A stretch of DNA of 64,000 bases from Brienomyrus brachyistius (taxonomy: Eukaryota > Chordata > Actinopteri > Osteoglossiformes > Mormyridae), in contig NW_026042414.1 of NCBI RefSeq assembly GCF_023856365.1, forward strand, positions 124,001 through 188,000, read 5' to 3'. A program made the translations under genes and the position numbers. Every line of letters begins with the position of its first letter. Within the stretch, counting starts at the first letter, position 1. This document shows positions 47,301 to 56,020 of the stretch, piece by piece. Below the pieces are notes generated by a model. That model saw only the letters and a list, made by a program, of their open reading frames with translations, did not search any database and had not been told where the DNA came from.

Positions 47301-49754
47301 TTGTGTGCATAAGAAAATAAATAGGAGGAACTACGAAACCAAGTAATTCCTTTTACTATGTATACTTTTTCTTTAATGTTAAAAGATAGACAAACTAGTA
47401 ATGGGCAAACAGCTCTTCGGCTCTTGAATTAAATTATGCAGGTACTACAGCAAAATGCTCAAAAATACCAAAACACATCAAGAGCTAAATATGCAAAAAC
47501 AATAAATACCTTCCTGTGGAAAAGGGGCAACATAAACCAAATGTAAAGTCACGAAAATCATGAAAATATAAAGTACACTTTACACACTTCATTTCTTTGA
47601 ATTGAAATTAATTATATTCATCTACCTTCATACATTAATACAAGACATTATATGATTATAATGTTTGTTATTATCATATAATTTTTATTTAGGTATTATG
47701 TAGGTGCAGTTAATGTATAGTGTTACCTGATATATACTAATAAGCAGTAATACAATAAAAAGAGAGAAGAATGTCAGCTGTTCTCCAAGAAGTTACTGAT
47801 TTCTTGGATGGCTAGAAGAACATCGATTCAGTTCCCAAAAATCTGTAAGAACAATTTTTGAGGATCTGTATTTTCCATTGTTATTCTCAAAGGGCTGTCA
47901 TCATGACTATTTTGCTTTTCAGGTAAAGACTCCAACAGCAGGACTGTGGTACAGCAGCCTGTGTCTGACACATTGCAGCCAGGAGACTCTGTGAGCCTGC
48001 AGTGTACGATAGAGACTGGGAGCTGTGCAGGAGAACACAGTGTTTACTGGTTCAGACATGGATCAGGAGAATCCCTTCCTGGAGTCATTTACAGCCATGG
48101 AAACAGCAGTGATGAGTGTGAGAAGAGCCCTGAGGCTGGATCTCCTACACGGAGCTGCGTCTACAGCCTCCCCAAGGGGAACCTCAGCCTCTCCGATGCT
48201 GGGACTTACTACTGCGCTGTGGCCATGTGTGGGGAGATGCTGTTTGGGAACGGCACATAGCTGGATATAGATGGTAACACCCAGTGTGGGGAGATGCTGT
48301 TTGGGAACGGCACACAGCTGGATATAGATGGTAGCACCCAGTGTGGAGAGTATATCTGCTTCAAAGTTTTATTTAGCTTATTCTGCTATTAAGACATTTA
48401 TTTCTTTTTTTAATGTAATGAATTTTCTAATTTAAGTGCTTAAATTAAATTACACAGATGTTAATTTAATAATTATCCATCCATCCATCCATTTTCCAAA
48501 CCGCTTATCCTATTGGGTCGCGGGGGGTCCGGAGCCTAATTTAATAATTATTTCAAATATTAATATCCATCCATCCATCCATTTTCCAAACCGCTTATCC
48601 TATTGGGTCGCGGGGGGTCCGGAGCCTAATTTAATAATTATTTCAAATATTAATATAAATTGTTAAAATACAAAATACTAGAAGTTCATGTTAAAAATGG
48701 ACTATTTACAAAACAACTGCTGTAATGTGTTATCGATTTGATCTTTAACTAATGTAATGTAAGCAAATGGGAAATGTGTCTCTATATCATTATGCTGAAA
48801 TCTATCTCTTTGTTACAGGCTTTCAGAAGCTGCTGGATCCTCTTCACTCTGGCTTGCTGATAGTTTTATCTTGCAGCATTATTCTGAACGTTGCTCTCAT
48901 TTGTATAAGATGTAAACTGACCTGTACACACTGTGCAGGTACGCTGCCCGGCTTTATGCACTCAGAAGGACAAAATGTAGATTTTAACAAATTATAGAAA
49001 TATAAAATTGTTTTATGATAGATAACATTTTCATATTAAAACCACTCTTGCAGGTAATACAGTTTTAAAATCCATTATTAAATCTCACCTTATTTATATA
49101 AACCTTTTTGTACTGTAAGATTTACATTTTTGTATTATATCTTTCATATTTTGCAAAATCTATTGAAATATACATGTTGCAATAAGTTGCATATCAATAA
49201 CTTTTATTACCAAGATCTCCTTTATAGCAATTTTATTATATATGATATATGAGAACAAATGACACGTATCCAAACATGCACACTTAAATTGACAGAAGTC
49301 ATTTTTACTTTCATTTTTGAGACAAAAAGGATGTTGATTGCTTGAAAATTCGGAATGTTATCTGACCACGGTATGATACCGTGCGAAATTAAATAATATA
49401 TTGATGTGTTATATATTTTAAACAGATGAAAAGAACAGTGATATATCAAAAGTGGAATGGTCACGCAAGCAAGTATGTAATAAATATTTCAAATTACAAA
49501 TCGTCAGTAAAACAAATGAACCTCAGACTGATTTCCATCCTGGGATCAGCATTTTAAGTGCTATTTGTGAAAATAGGTAATAGCAAACCGATTTGATCCA
49601 TCCAATTCTGCCATCTTTGTCTCCACAGTGCCATGACGAGGACACACTGAATTACGCTGCCCTGAACCTTAAGAAGCCAAAACCCAGGAGACAGAAGAAA
49701 GACGGGAATAATGACACTCTGTATTCTGACCTCCGCTACAGAGATTATGAATAA
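37818..49754 (+). CDS. nitr: Novel immune-type receptor (NITR), six exons, with a premature stop in exon 3
   Basis: NITRs are teleost cell-surface receptors of the immunoglobulin superfamily, with germline-encoded V and I domains and a role in recognition by NK-like cells. Exons: 37818-37851 leader, 38020-38367 V, 47923-48273 I, 48819-48938 transmembrane, 49426-49472 and 49629-49754 cytoplasmic. All have AG/GT borders, and the phases agree (1,1,1,1,0), including across the intron that now holds a retrovirus, so V and I exons belong together. The tail carries an ITIM-like LNYAAL. TAG at 48258-48260 in exon 3 would end the protein before the membrane segment, predicting a soluble product or decay of the mRNA. 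Everything else is intact, so the stop may be recent or polymorphic. Confidence 0.88.
38368..39298. other. NITR V-I intron, left part
   Basis: AT-rich, with a TTA-repeat microsatellite at 38537-38567. A hAT-like terminus (TAGGGATGTGCACC, 38812) opens a stretch of AT-rich degenerate repeat. No coding motif. Confidence 0.6.
39304..39642 (-). repeat. 3' LTR of the endogenous retrovirus
   Basis: Plus-strand ends are TGTTGGGGAAAG and CAACCTAACA, so the element reads TG...CA. A TATAAATAAA-type sequence lies at 39451-39460 on the minus strand, suited to a promoter or polyadenylation role. By eye there is no difference from the partner at 46619-46957. The five bases just inside the element here also read GTCCC, by chance like the target duplication. 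Confidence 0.93.
39643..39655 (-). promoter_or_regulatory. Polypurine tract of the retrovirus
   Basis: Minus-strand AAACAGGAGGGAC sits directly against the 3' LTR, the place where plus-strand DNA synthesis is primed. Confidence 0.6.
39820..40337 (-). pseudogene. env: Env remnant: signal region plus membrane-spanning end
   Basis: A frame from ATG 40337 to 40014 has a hydrophobic stretch at residues 12-27 (LGVILVVGLVWLSWL), like a signal peptide, and then Cys pairs. A second frame, 40014-39820, has a long hydrophobic segment followed by PCLKMFINQALN, like a retroviral membrane anchor and tail. Between pol and the LTR there are only about 790 bp, so nearly all of the surface subunit and the outside part of the transmembrane subunit are missing. 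The two remnants are in different frames. No functional envelope can come from this copy. Confidence 0.65.
40429..43545 (-). CDS. pol: Pol: reverse transcriptase, RNase H, integrase
   Basis: Open from just after TGA 43546-43548 to the stop at 40429. Reverse transcriptase: LPQGFSESPHVY and the catalytic LLYVDDILIA near residue 165 of the 1018-codon stretch starting at 43485. RNase H: VYVDGSAS and YTDSQYV. Integrase: zinc-binding H/C region with CRTCLICC, catalytic MDF, SDNGTHF and E in SAGLVERTNG, then a C-terminal GPYQVLLTTPTAVKI block ending WIHKSHCK, typical of gamma/epsilon-type integrases. Every key residue I looked for is present. It is in the same frame as gag and protease. It would be made only as part of a Gag-Pol product, which the stop at 43546 now blocks. 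Confidence 0.92.
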   Translation of the reverse strand, partial: QIFSTLEEGSCPDLDRLPEGLWSSSPTDVGLVKGFPPYKVIVKSEHRPVVRQYPLKPEAEKGIAPVVQDMLASGILREAPEATCNTPIFPVQKGHTGKWRMVQDLRPVNNIVQHAAPDVPNPHLLLNSLTPDKSYFSVVDLSNAFFSVPLHPDSQHLFGFTYKGKKYTYTRLPQGFSESPHVYTMALRYSMSTCEIPSHSQVLLYVDDILIAADSEQHCKETTLTVLQHLYNTGHKASKQKLQYCKKTVVYLGHNLSQKGRSLLEIRKQAIQEAPKPQTKQQMMSFLGLCNYCREWLPDYAFLVQPLQNLIYGKEMTLKDKIQWTEDGENAFTNLKRMLQTNVTLALPDYQQPFTLCVDANQGYMKAVLTQPFGAKERPLAFYSKRLDAVAAGFPQCLQACAAAAEAVKVSAELVLCHPLILKVPHSVSLILLQTPLPFLTHTRHLTLVSLLLSQPNIELQRCGLLNPSTLLPTAEDGEPHSCKATIEEQTKPRADILQTFIPGSEVVYVDGSASKNDMGKNKVGYAVVTSTEVLEANALPSTCSAQAAELYAVIRACELFKNKSLTIYTDSQYVFAAVHHHARVWKNRGFRTSQGTSLTHTNLLLRLLDVVHLPTHFALCKCKAHQTDDSAETAGNSFADKTAKEAALKQPTLSVADILFIDSDVLCDAQIHAPKIEVQSWIKRGAIQREKVYYMNDKPILPKNLYKTAALVSHGNTHVSTGGMVHIIQQYFYAINFSDYAKQFCRTCLICCKHNAQGNIRPKRGQFPTAEYPFQVVHMDFIELSWSQGKKYCLVIIDTFSKWVEIYPVKHCDAMTVAKCLVSHYFPTYGIPHIIRSDNGTHFVNQTMSLCSQALGFTLKNHCAYHPQSAGLVERTNGTIKTRLRKTVEETKRPWPECLSLVKLWMRITPTPAGLTPFEIVYGRPFPLATEMNDIEKADRENTLADWMRKLLTSQQKHSPSSLPVNSVSTQQDNLQPGDWVLVKVLLRKDWSTPRWDGPYQVLLTTPTAVKIAERPSWIHKSHCKPIKPLSEASATE
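43546..44556 (-). CDS. pro: Protease and a 2H-phosphoesterase-like region of Gag-Pol
   Basis: The frame continues from gag past UGA 44557. The protease active site lies in CLCDTGACRTVL (residues 51-61 of the stretch starting at 44508), and LLGRDLM at 118-124 is the usual second motif. The next 190 residues are not protease: ALHVTMWYK (His194) and TPHVSLSK (His255) are two H-hydrophobic-[TS]-hydrophobic motifs 61 residues apart, with a strand-rich stretch CITLQHMYV...SAASVIL between. This is the arrangement of 2H phosphoesterases, though the spacing is short. In-frame TGA at 43546-43548 (ACC TGA CAA) separates this part from reverse transcriptase; a C-to-T change of CGA would explain it. Confidence 0.8.
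   Translation of the reverse strand, partial: PPSEAPVTDTIRGKTEVILRKETEVTLQDLLDKEIDLQAVCQLLAERQWETLPSRKLVINGKVYECLCDTGACRTVLTSSPPGVTYSSSVINIKTAGGQTDRHQLTNPVAVKDKETGLECQAQVLISPSCPVNLLGRDLMVQMGISVVATATGMKAIVNEEAYVVQGTTTPQYYWSLDLGGTAQTRELLRKTREKQSPRQAQFMPDDALHVTMWYKDTLGPDYVYDKTFHALQDTCITLQHMYVNPTTGFSAASVILSNKQQAVFRERTPHVSLSKPPQMQWRDVEMFLRDSMHSYNDYQPVSGSCWSYDEKHNVWRFPLGWRVQTTPTTHLKDPT
44519..44559 (-). promoter_or_regulatory. UGA gag-pol junction with downstream stem-loop (possible readthrough signal)
   Basis: Gag ends with TGA at 44557-44559. Four bases later CCTCGGA (44552-44546) can pair perfectly with TCCGAGG (44525-44519) across a 20-base loop. The pol frame stays open beyond. Class I retroviruses are known to suppress the gag stop with the help of a downstream RNA structure. 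The stem is seen; function is inferred. Confidence 0.55.
44557..46027 (-). pseudogene. gag: Gag: matrix, capsid, nucleocapsid, with two breaks
   Basis: ATG at 46027 opens with MGKNQSKQ, a Gly2 suited to myristoylation. The frame shifts at a seven-A run (45919-45925), and the rest reads in another register from ATG 45852. A Pro-rich linker (residues 64-84) is followed by a capsid-like helical region with TAALKGIPPVEEGVPEFW and KQKDGEEPEDFMDRM. TAA at 44845-44847 interrupts the frame; it resumes and ends with an RGRGRGRG tract and one CCHC knuckle, CWTCRKPGHLARNC. The TAA is one base from CAA. The run-length change could be real or an assembly error. Confidence 0.85.
46028..46594 (-). other. 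Retroviral 5' leader
   Basis: About 570 bp between primer binding site and gag ATG without a long frame, where packaging and dimer signals usually lie. None is identified. Confidence 0.6.
46595..46611 (-). promoter_or_regulatory. Primer binding site for tRNA-Tyr
   Basis: Minus strand TGGTCCTTCGAGCCGGA is complementary to the 3' 17 bases of vertebrate tRNA-Tyr including CCA. It begins seven bases after the LTR, a longer gap than the usual zero to three. Confidence 0.8.
46619..46957 (-). repeat. 5' LTR of the endogenous retrovirus
   Basis: Same 339 bp as 39304-39642. Followed on the plus strand by GTCCC, the target duplication. Confidence 0.93.
47053..47205 (+). pseudogene. hAT transposase C-terminal fragment
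   Basis: The translated AAAFSAHAERVFSVAGKDFR is the dimerisation-region signature of hAT transposases (SxxxERVFSxAG). Nothing of the catalytic domain is nearby. It lies in the right part of the NITR V-I intron. Confidence 0.65.
47206..47922. other. NITR V-I intron, right part
   Basis: AT-rich; no coding motif. It ends with the acceptor TATTTTGCTTTTCAG. Confidence 0.6.
47923..48273 (+). CDS. nitr: NITR I-domain exon with in-frame TAG
   Basis: It reads on in phase from the V exon as KDSNSRTVVQQPVSDTLQPG. The Ig pair is C in VSLQCTIE and C in GTYYCAVA, with W in VYWFRHG. Four additional cysteines (ETGSCAGE, DECEK, TRSCVY, AMCGE) match the extra-Cys pattern of NITR I domains. The J-like FGNGT is followed at once by TAG (48258-48260), where the neighbouring duplicate has CAG. 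The donor is GTAACA at 48274. Confidence 0.85.
48228..48341 (+). repeat. 57-bp tandem duplication of the J-like end and splice donor
   Basis: Units 48228-48284 and 48285-48341 differ at two places: TAG versus CAG in the J-like region and GTAAC versus GTAGC in the donor. Both keep FGNGT and a donor. The second unit cannot rescue translation because the stop lies upstream of it. Confidence 0.9.
48477..48656 (-). repeat. 90-bp tandem duplication of a SINE tail fragment
   Basis: Each 90-bp unit holds the last 60 bp or so of the TCCATCC-tailed SINE plus AT-rich flank. TAATTTAATAATTAT before and after the fragment is its target duplication, so a truncated SINE inserted first and was then duplicated. 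The units look identical. Confidence 0.85.
48819..48938 (+). CDS. nitr: NITR transmembrane exon
   Basis: Phase 1 at both ends. GFQKLLDPLHS is followed by the membrane span LLIVLSCSIILNVALICI and the basic, Cys-rich RCKLTCTHCA. No charged residue lies within the membrane span, which suits an inhibitory type rather than an adaptor-pairing type. Confidence 0.85.
49426..49754 (+). CDS. nitr: NITR cytoplasmic exons with ITIM-like motif
   Basis: Exon 5 (49426-49472) gives DEKNSDISKVEWSRKQ. Exon 6 (49629-49754) gives CHDEDTLNYAALNLKK and ends DTLYSDLRYRDYE. LNYAAL fits the ITIM consensus [SIVL]xYxx[IVL], and TLYSDL is a second, ITSM-like tyrosine motif. This predicts recruitment of SH2 phosphatases and inhibitory signalling, provided the full-length protein is made. 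Confidence 0.85.
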
Positions 49755-49755
49755 A
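49750..49755 (+). terminator. AATAAA overlapping the NITR stop codon
   Basis: The TAA stop (49752-49754) lies inside an AATAAA hexamer. If it is used as polyadenylation signal the 3' UTR is very short. Confidence 0.5.
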
Positions 49756-50335
49756 GATGCTTCTCATTCATGTCAGTCACACAGAGTGTTCAGGGTGTAG
49801 CTTTAATAATGTTCAGAGGAGGGCAGGGGAGCCAGTGCTTCTGAGACTGAATCACGGGATTTTACGGAGCACCGGTGCTGAGTTTGGTGTCAGTGTGTTT
49901 GGGGCGCATTTTTACTGGAAGTGCAAATGTTCAAGCCAGACTGGGGGCTGAGGGAGGGGGAGAGGGGAGCCACAGAGATTATTTCTTCATGGCATGGGGG
50001 GGAATAAGCGGCTTTAATGTTGTGGAAAGGCTGAGTTGCTGCAATCAGTTCTTTGATGTCACACATGCTTACTTGTCTCCCTTGTGTACCATGCTGAATG
50101 GTTTGGGGCAAACGCACAGGGACTGATCGATTATATTAAACAGATGAAAGAAACTGAATGAAAATTTCAAGTGTTCTTAAATTACGTTTTTCATTTAATT
50201 GTGTGTTCTGGATGTATTTTTGAGTATATACATGTACCTGTATATGTACCTGTATATATACCTGTGTCGTTAATAACGATGTGGATAATTAAGAAAGAGG
50301 AGTTTTGTTTCTTGCTCCCTGTCTTGTTACTTGGC
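49756..50335. other. 3' flank of the NITR gene
   Basis: No further receptor exon seen; possible longer 3' UTR. Confidence 0.5.
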
Positions 50336-50452
50336 TCACAAACATACACACACATAGACACACACACAAACATACACAGACACACAAACACACACACACA
50401 TAGACACACACACACACAAACACACATGCACACATGCACACACACACACTGC
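50336..50452. repeat. CA-rich microsatellite
   Basis: Interrupted (CA)n with TA and GA variants. Apparent long frames through it on both strands are composition artefacts. Confidence 0.92.
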
Positions 50453-51789
50453 TACGGCTCTGTAAGAACACTACCATGCTCTTTTGTGTGAGTGGGGTGG
50501 GGGGTGTTAAATAAGATGAAAATGACAATGGCTGTACTTTTGTTATGTCAGTTGTGTTTCTATAGTCATTGTATCATATTCCACAAGCTTTTTATTCTAC
50601 AAGATGTACAAGCCAGTCAGTGTATTCAGTGGGGTGTTCAGGAGTCATTAGGTTCTGAAAAATGTCTTGCATTTAAAACATAATGTACTTTTGAATACTT
50701 AAGTATTTTTAGATGCAAATACTCCAGTACTTTAACTGAAGTAAAAAATTAACTGAAAAACTTTGAGTATTATTTGACGAGGAGTATCTATACTTAACTC
50801 AAGTAGTGAAGTTGTGTACTTTGTCCACCTCTGTCCAAAAGTGACATACAGCTGTAAGCTGTTTGGGTTTGTTTGTCTGCTGAGTGCTTCTCTGCAGTGC
50901 TGCAGATGTTTCCACTGGTTAGATGCAGCTCAGGAAGACTGACCCACTGACTGCACTGTGCTGGACTCACTTTGCAAAGAGTAAAAACCACACAGACAGA
51001 ACAATATCTGCTTCTTGTAAGACCCTGTTTCCTCTCTACCTCACCCAGGTCACGCTTTCAAGTATTCAGCCTAAGTTATTTTATCCAAACAAGCCACCAT
51101 TATTATTCATGCAGCTGGACATTTGACTGGAGCACATGATTGCTACATATCACTACTGTACATGGAACGGAATGTACAGTTTTCACAACAGAACTTTAGA
51201 AAAGCAAAATTCTCATCAGTCCACATCTCTAACCACCACACATCCTAGGGCTCCCATTTATAATGGTACATTTTTGTTTTATTCACATTCTTTTTCATCA
51301 CACAGATAAACACCATCCATTAATCTTACAGCATGTATCCTGGTCAGGGTGATGGGGACGACACCACCTATATCGAGTGTGATTTAAGGCCAAGACCTTA
51401 AAAGGGAGAGTCAAGACTGAGGCTTGTTACAAGAGCAGTGGGGCACAAAACAACAAACAACATCATTATGAATGTAAAAGAAATGGATGTATATATAAAT
51501 ATAGGGTAATACTAGAAACAAAAAATAAGAATATATTACATACAGAGGAATATTATAGGAATATTAAAATTAACTTATACACAATCCTTAACTTATACAC
51601 AATCCTATTGCATGTAACATTATTGCTCATGTGCCAGATATTAGCCTCCCAAAGGAAGCTGCCACACAGGGCATAATGCACTGGCTCAATGCAACACTGC
51701 ACATCAGTGAATAAGGAGGAACAATATTGCAGATCAGCAGCAGATAGAAACTGTATCAGAAGACAGTGAACAGGGGAAAAGTTCAATGA
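50453..51789. other. No gene recognised; one common repeat fragment
   Basis: 50685-50836 is a stretch of AAGTACTT-like motifs ending TTTGTCCACCTCTG, a frequent fish MITE end. The rest shows no motif. Confidence 0.5.
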
Positions 51790-52200
51790 GCAGAGTGCAG
51801 ATTATAAAGCCTGACTGCTGTGGGGCCCAATGACCTGCGGTACCGTTCTGTCACACGCCGGGTGTCTGAGTCTCTTACTGAAGGAGCTGCCCTTACGGGC
51901 CTCCATAGTCTGCTGGGGGGGTGAGAGGTGTCACATAAAATTGATGACAGCCTTGTTATCAGCCTGCTCTCATCCATCTACTCTACAGTGCCAAGGGACG
52001 CTCCTCCCTGATGATGAGAGGAGTCTAAGCATGTGGACATTTGGGATAATGTGAGTTCAGAACTGGATGGTCAGCTGTACGACTTCCAGTCTGTAGGCAG
52101 ACTCATCACCTTCAGTTATGATGGCAAACACAGTAGTATCACCTGCAAAATTCAGGATCTTCACTGGAGCAGCAGTGATTTGTGTAGAAATTGAAGAGAA
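51790..52200 (-). mobile_element. Rex1-like LINE C-terminal fragment
   Basis: Minus-strand RPVRAAPSVRDSDTRRVTER and SLGPTAVRLYN match the C-terminal end of Rex1-type ORF2 products, and GDESAYRLEVVQL at 52100 is a piece from the reverse transcriptase. The intervening part is deleted. Confidence 0.65.
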
Positions 52201-53479
52201 GAGGGAGAGCACAGAGCCTGGAGGAGCTCAGTGCTGAGGGTCAGCGTGTCTGATGTGTGCTGTAAGCATACAGATGTCCTGCATTTGTGGAACATTTTGT
52301 TTGTGCTGCTGTTTATATGTGTTGTTGACGCTGCAGTCAGTAATTTTCCACTAGCAGTCTCACCTCTGCATTTTACAGGAAGACTGACCGACTGAGAGCA
52401 GGGTGTTTGTGTCTCTCTTCTCAGTGAGCGAAAACCACACAACCATCAGGTCCTCAGCTCAGGCCCACTGCTTCACTAGAAAAACCACAAAGGGTATTTT
52501 TATCTAAAAGTGGGTGAGCAAGTGAGATGTTATTGACAGCATGAATTTGTCTACTAACATTTTAAATTCAAACCTAAAAAGCAGTATGTCCAGGATGTCA
52601 GTAATTACATTTAGTCAGTATGAACAATTTGGGTGCAATAATATAGAATAATGTAGAATTTTGCATAATTCAGTTAATACCAGTAAGATACCGATCATTA
52701 ACACTATAAGGTCATGTTGCTGAATCTCATTGTTAAAGTTAAATGAATCTACGCATTTTTATACACACAAGACTGTGCTTAGTTCATCTTTCAGTCAAAA
52801 TCACACAGTGAGGCAAATCTGACCATCTTAATTGTTTTTGCTTGTGTGGAATGGCATCCCATGCAGGCCTGTGCTCTGTGCTTCCTGGGACAGGTCCCAC
52901 CCTCTCCAGACCCCGATGAGAATTAGTAGTCGCTGGATAAAAGATTGACAAAAGATAAAAATACAAAAGTCATTCTTGCTGTCTAACCTCTGATTACTGC
53001 ATGACATTTCTGATTTCTGATAACTGATAAGTAGAAAATATGTTTAGTCTCTTGCTTGGTGGTAAGAAAAAAGGAGAACCACAAAGAGCACAGTCATTTT
53101 CAAGGTTATTTCTCACTGGTCAGTGTGAAAGGCTGCGTCATTAATATAACGCCGGGCTCAGCACAGTGACTGCACCTGCGCTGCACTGTAGAACACAAGC
53201 CAGGCTGCAGACCATCAGCCCTGAAAGTTAAAACAGGACTCGTATGTGTGTCATGTGGTGTTTAATAAAAATTTACAGGACAGAACATAGTGGATTCAGT
53301 TTCCTTTGCTCTTACACTCCCAGTCCAAAGTGTGGCCACGACTGCTGTCAATGCATCTGTCTCTTTTTTCACCTTAATTTTTCACCTGTGTTATTCACCT
53401 TAATATCAAAAGGCTCCAAAGCAGTACAGTAATGCAGAACAAATATTGTAACTAACAAGGAAGTAGGGAGGTAATGGAC
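52201..53479. other. No gene recognised
   Basis: Only short frames; none with known motifs. Confidence 0.45.
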
Positions 53480-54392
53480 AGAAGTGTTGGTTTTTGGTAA
53501 CTCCACTCCTCTGACCTCCACTGTAATTTTAGGTTCCTTGGAACAATATTGTAAACCAGTCATCACACATCACACACATAAAGTCGACACCAACCTTAAG
53601 TTTGACACTCAGATAAGGTTAGTTGTCAAGTCAAGCTTTTTACAATTGAGGCAGTTGGCCAAAATAAAGCCAATTCTTTCTAGGCAGCACTTTGAGACAG
53701 TAATCCACTCTTTTGTCACTACTAGTTTGGACCACTGTAACGCCCTCTATGTTGGGGTTAGAGGCTCCACTATTGTTCACCTCCAGAAGGTTCAAAATGC
53801 TGCCGCACATGGAAATATGAGCATGTCTCCCCCATTTTAGCCTCACTCCACTGGCTGCCCGTACATTTTAGGATTCATTTTAAAATTCTGTTATTTGCTT
53901 TTAAAGCCCTCAGTGGTCTTGCTCCATCTGACCTCTGTGAGCTGCTTCACCCTTACACCCCCACCCGCTCTCTCAGGTCAGCTGATCAGCTGTTCCTGAC
54001 GGTTCCTAAGACTCAGCGTGAGCTTAGAGGGGATCGAGCCTTTGCAGTCGCAGCTCCTAAAATGTGGAATGACTTGCCTTTTCACATTAGAGAGGAATCC
54101 CCTCTGTCCGTTTTTAAATCTCTTCTAATCTCTTCTCCTTCATCTTTGACACATTGTGAGATGTTAATTTTAATAGTAAATCTTATTTTAATCTTAGCCT
54201 TTTCTTTATTAATTAATTGATTTTTTTAAATTTTTATTAATGGCCTTTTACTCACATTGAATGTTTTGGTTTTTATTAAATTTCTTTTACTTCGTTTTTA
54301 AGTGTGTGAATGTTTTTATTTATTCCTTTGTGCAGCACTTTGGTCCATAAGGTTGTTTAAAGTGCTTTTCAAATAAAGAGCTGGATTGGATT
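53480..54392 (+). mobile_element. L2-like LINE 3' end
   Basis: Encodes KFDTQIRLVVKSSFLQLRQL, VIHSFVTTSLDHCNALYVG and, after a break at 53822, LHWLPVHFRIHFKILLFAFK and APKMWNDLPFHIR, the terminal part of L2-type reverse transcriptases. The 3' UTR ends TGCTTTTCAAATAAAGAGC. 5'-truncated and disrupted. Confidence 0.75.
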
Positions 54393-54860
54393 ACATTGGA
54401 AGATGGCTCAACAAATCTCTTTCACAGAATGTAAAATTCGACAGAGGGCGCAAGGTGACATTCTGTCAGGGGCCCAGAATTTTTAGCTACACCTCTGTGT
54501 TACTGTGTTTTTTTTGTTCTAGCCATCAATAACTCTGGAGTTGCTATATCGCCACCTGGTGGTGAAAAGATCAGACAAAAATATGTACACATGTTACCAA
54601 CAGTTTGAAATTGAAGTGCAGAGTTAACAGGTTTAATTAATCGTCCCCACGGATGCCAGTCATGAAATTTGAGAATTGCAAATTAAAACACAGGAAAAAA
54701 TCAGGAACACTACAAGATAAAATATTTAGCAAACACTCAATGTGCATCCAGGGTGACAAGGGACAACTGGAGGATGATATGACAATCTGACAGTGACATT
54801 CACAGCACTTTATATGTTGCCAAAAACAGAAAAGGGGATTAAAATCAAGAATCAGAAATC
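54393..54860. other. No gene recognised
   Basis: No motif-bearing frame. Confidence 0.45.
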
Positions 54861-54873
54861 ATGTATGAGGGTG

Positions 54874-55148
54874 GGGCTGCTTGGTGGTGCAGTGATTAGC
54901 ACTGTTACCTCCCACCACTGGGACTCAGGTTCGAGTCTCCGCCTGGGTCACATGTGTGGGGAGTTTGCATGTTCTCTCTTGCTAAATTGGCCGTAGGAGT
55001 GCATGTGTGTGTGAATGGTGTGTGAATGTGCCTTGCAATGAGCTGCCCCCCCGTCCTGGGTTGTTCCCTGCCTCGTGCACAGATCCTGCCAGGATAGGCT
55101 CTGGACCCCCCGCGACCCAGTAGCATAAGCGGTTTAGACAATGGATGG
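54874..55148 (+). repeat. tRNA-headed teleost SINE, copy 6, internal deletion
   Basis: A 13-bp target duplication ATGTATGAGGGTG (54861-54873, 55149-55161) flanks it. The B box CAGGTTCGAGTC is well kept. The middle is deleted after TGCATGTTCTC. Confidence 0.9.
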
Positions 55149-55161
55149 ATGTATGAGGGTG

Positions 55162-56020
55162 AGTCACAATGACGACAGCTGCTCTGTTGACTTGGTCCCA
55201 GGAGTCGTCAGCGTTGGTCTGCCGGGGCCCCCGTCCTGTCTGTGGAAGCACCCGTCTTGTTGGCTGTTCTCTCTGCCTGGGCCCCCTCTCCTGCTGCCTC
55301 ACGTTTGGGTTGAAGTGGCTCCCCAGTGCTTCTGTAAAGCTCTTTGTGTATCTTAGAAAAGGGCTGTATAAATGTAACATTCATTCATTTATTCAAGGTC
55401 CCAGCCAGAAGAGTGCAGTACTACACTGTCCCCCACAGCCTGAATCAGCTGGATGTTATAGGATTAAGACACTTCCTGCATTAGGCCATTTACCCTCAGT
55501 GTATTTCCATACCCTGACAGGATGGATGACAATACTATGGCCCTAATTTTCAATACACAGTTTTCACAGGAGTCTCACCCTCATCCACATTCTCTGCATT
55601 CCTTATCTCATGCTTCTTTGCCACCCGCATCTCCTCTGCCTGCTTTGTCTCATTTTCCCACAATTGAAACACCGTCCAATTTGTCTCTGTTTTAGTTCTA
55701 CCACATTAGTCCCTGAGCAACCAGTCTGATCCCGTTCCTCTAATTTCAGACGCATCTGGCTTATCTGATTGGGACTGAAGCTGCTGTTACTAGGAAAACC
55801 ACATTCGTCCCACTGGGGCAGGTCTGACACCGCGTCCTTCCCATATGTCTCCCATAATTGTTGTACAGAATTTCAGCTGGAGTTCTTTCCCAGAAGCAAG
55901 TAATTTCACTTTAGCACCTGTTCAGTAAAAGTCAAGTAGGTCTTTAATGTTATTTTTAACTTTACACAGTTGAGTATAGTACAGTTACAAAAGAAACTGT
56001 TTCCCTCGGACCAAGGTGCT
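55162..56020. other. No gene recognised
   Basis: A minus-strand frame at 55603-55830 contains a GRCFNCGK string, too short to assign as a retroviral knuckle. Confidence 0.4.

Noticed and set aside
50191..50528. Long Cys-Val-rich and His-Thr-rich open frames
   Set aside because: They run through a CA microsatellite and reflect composition only.
55603..55830. GRCFNCGK as a retroviral zinc knuckle
   Set aside because: Only half of a CCHC motif is present, and the surrounding frame has no gag-like content.
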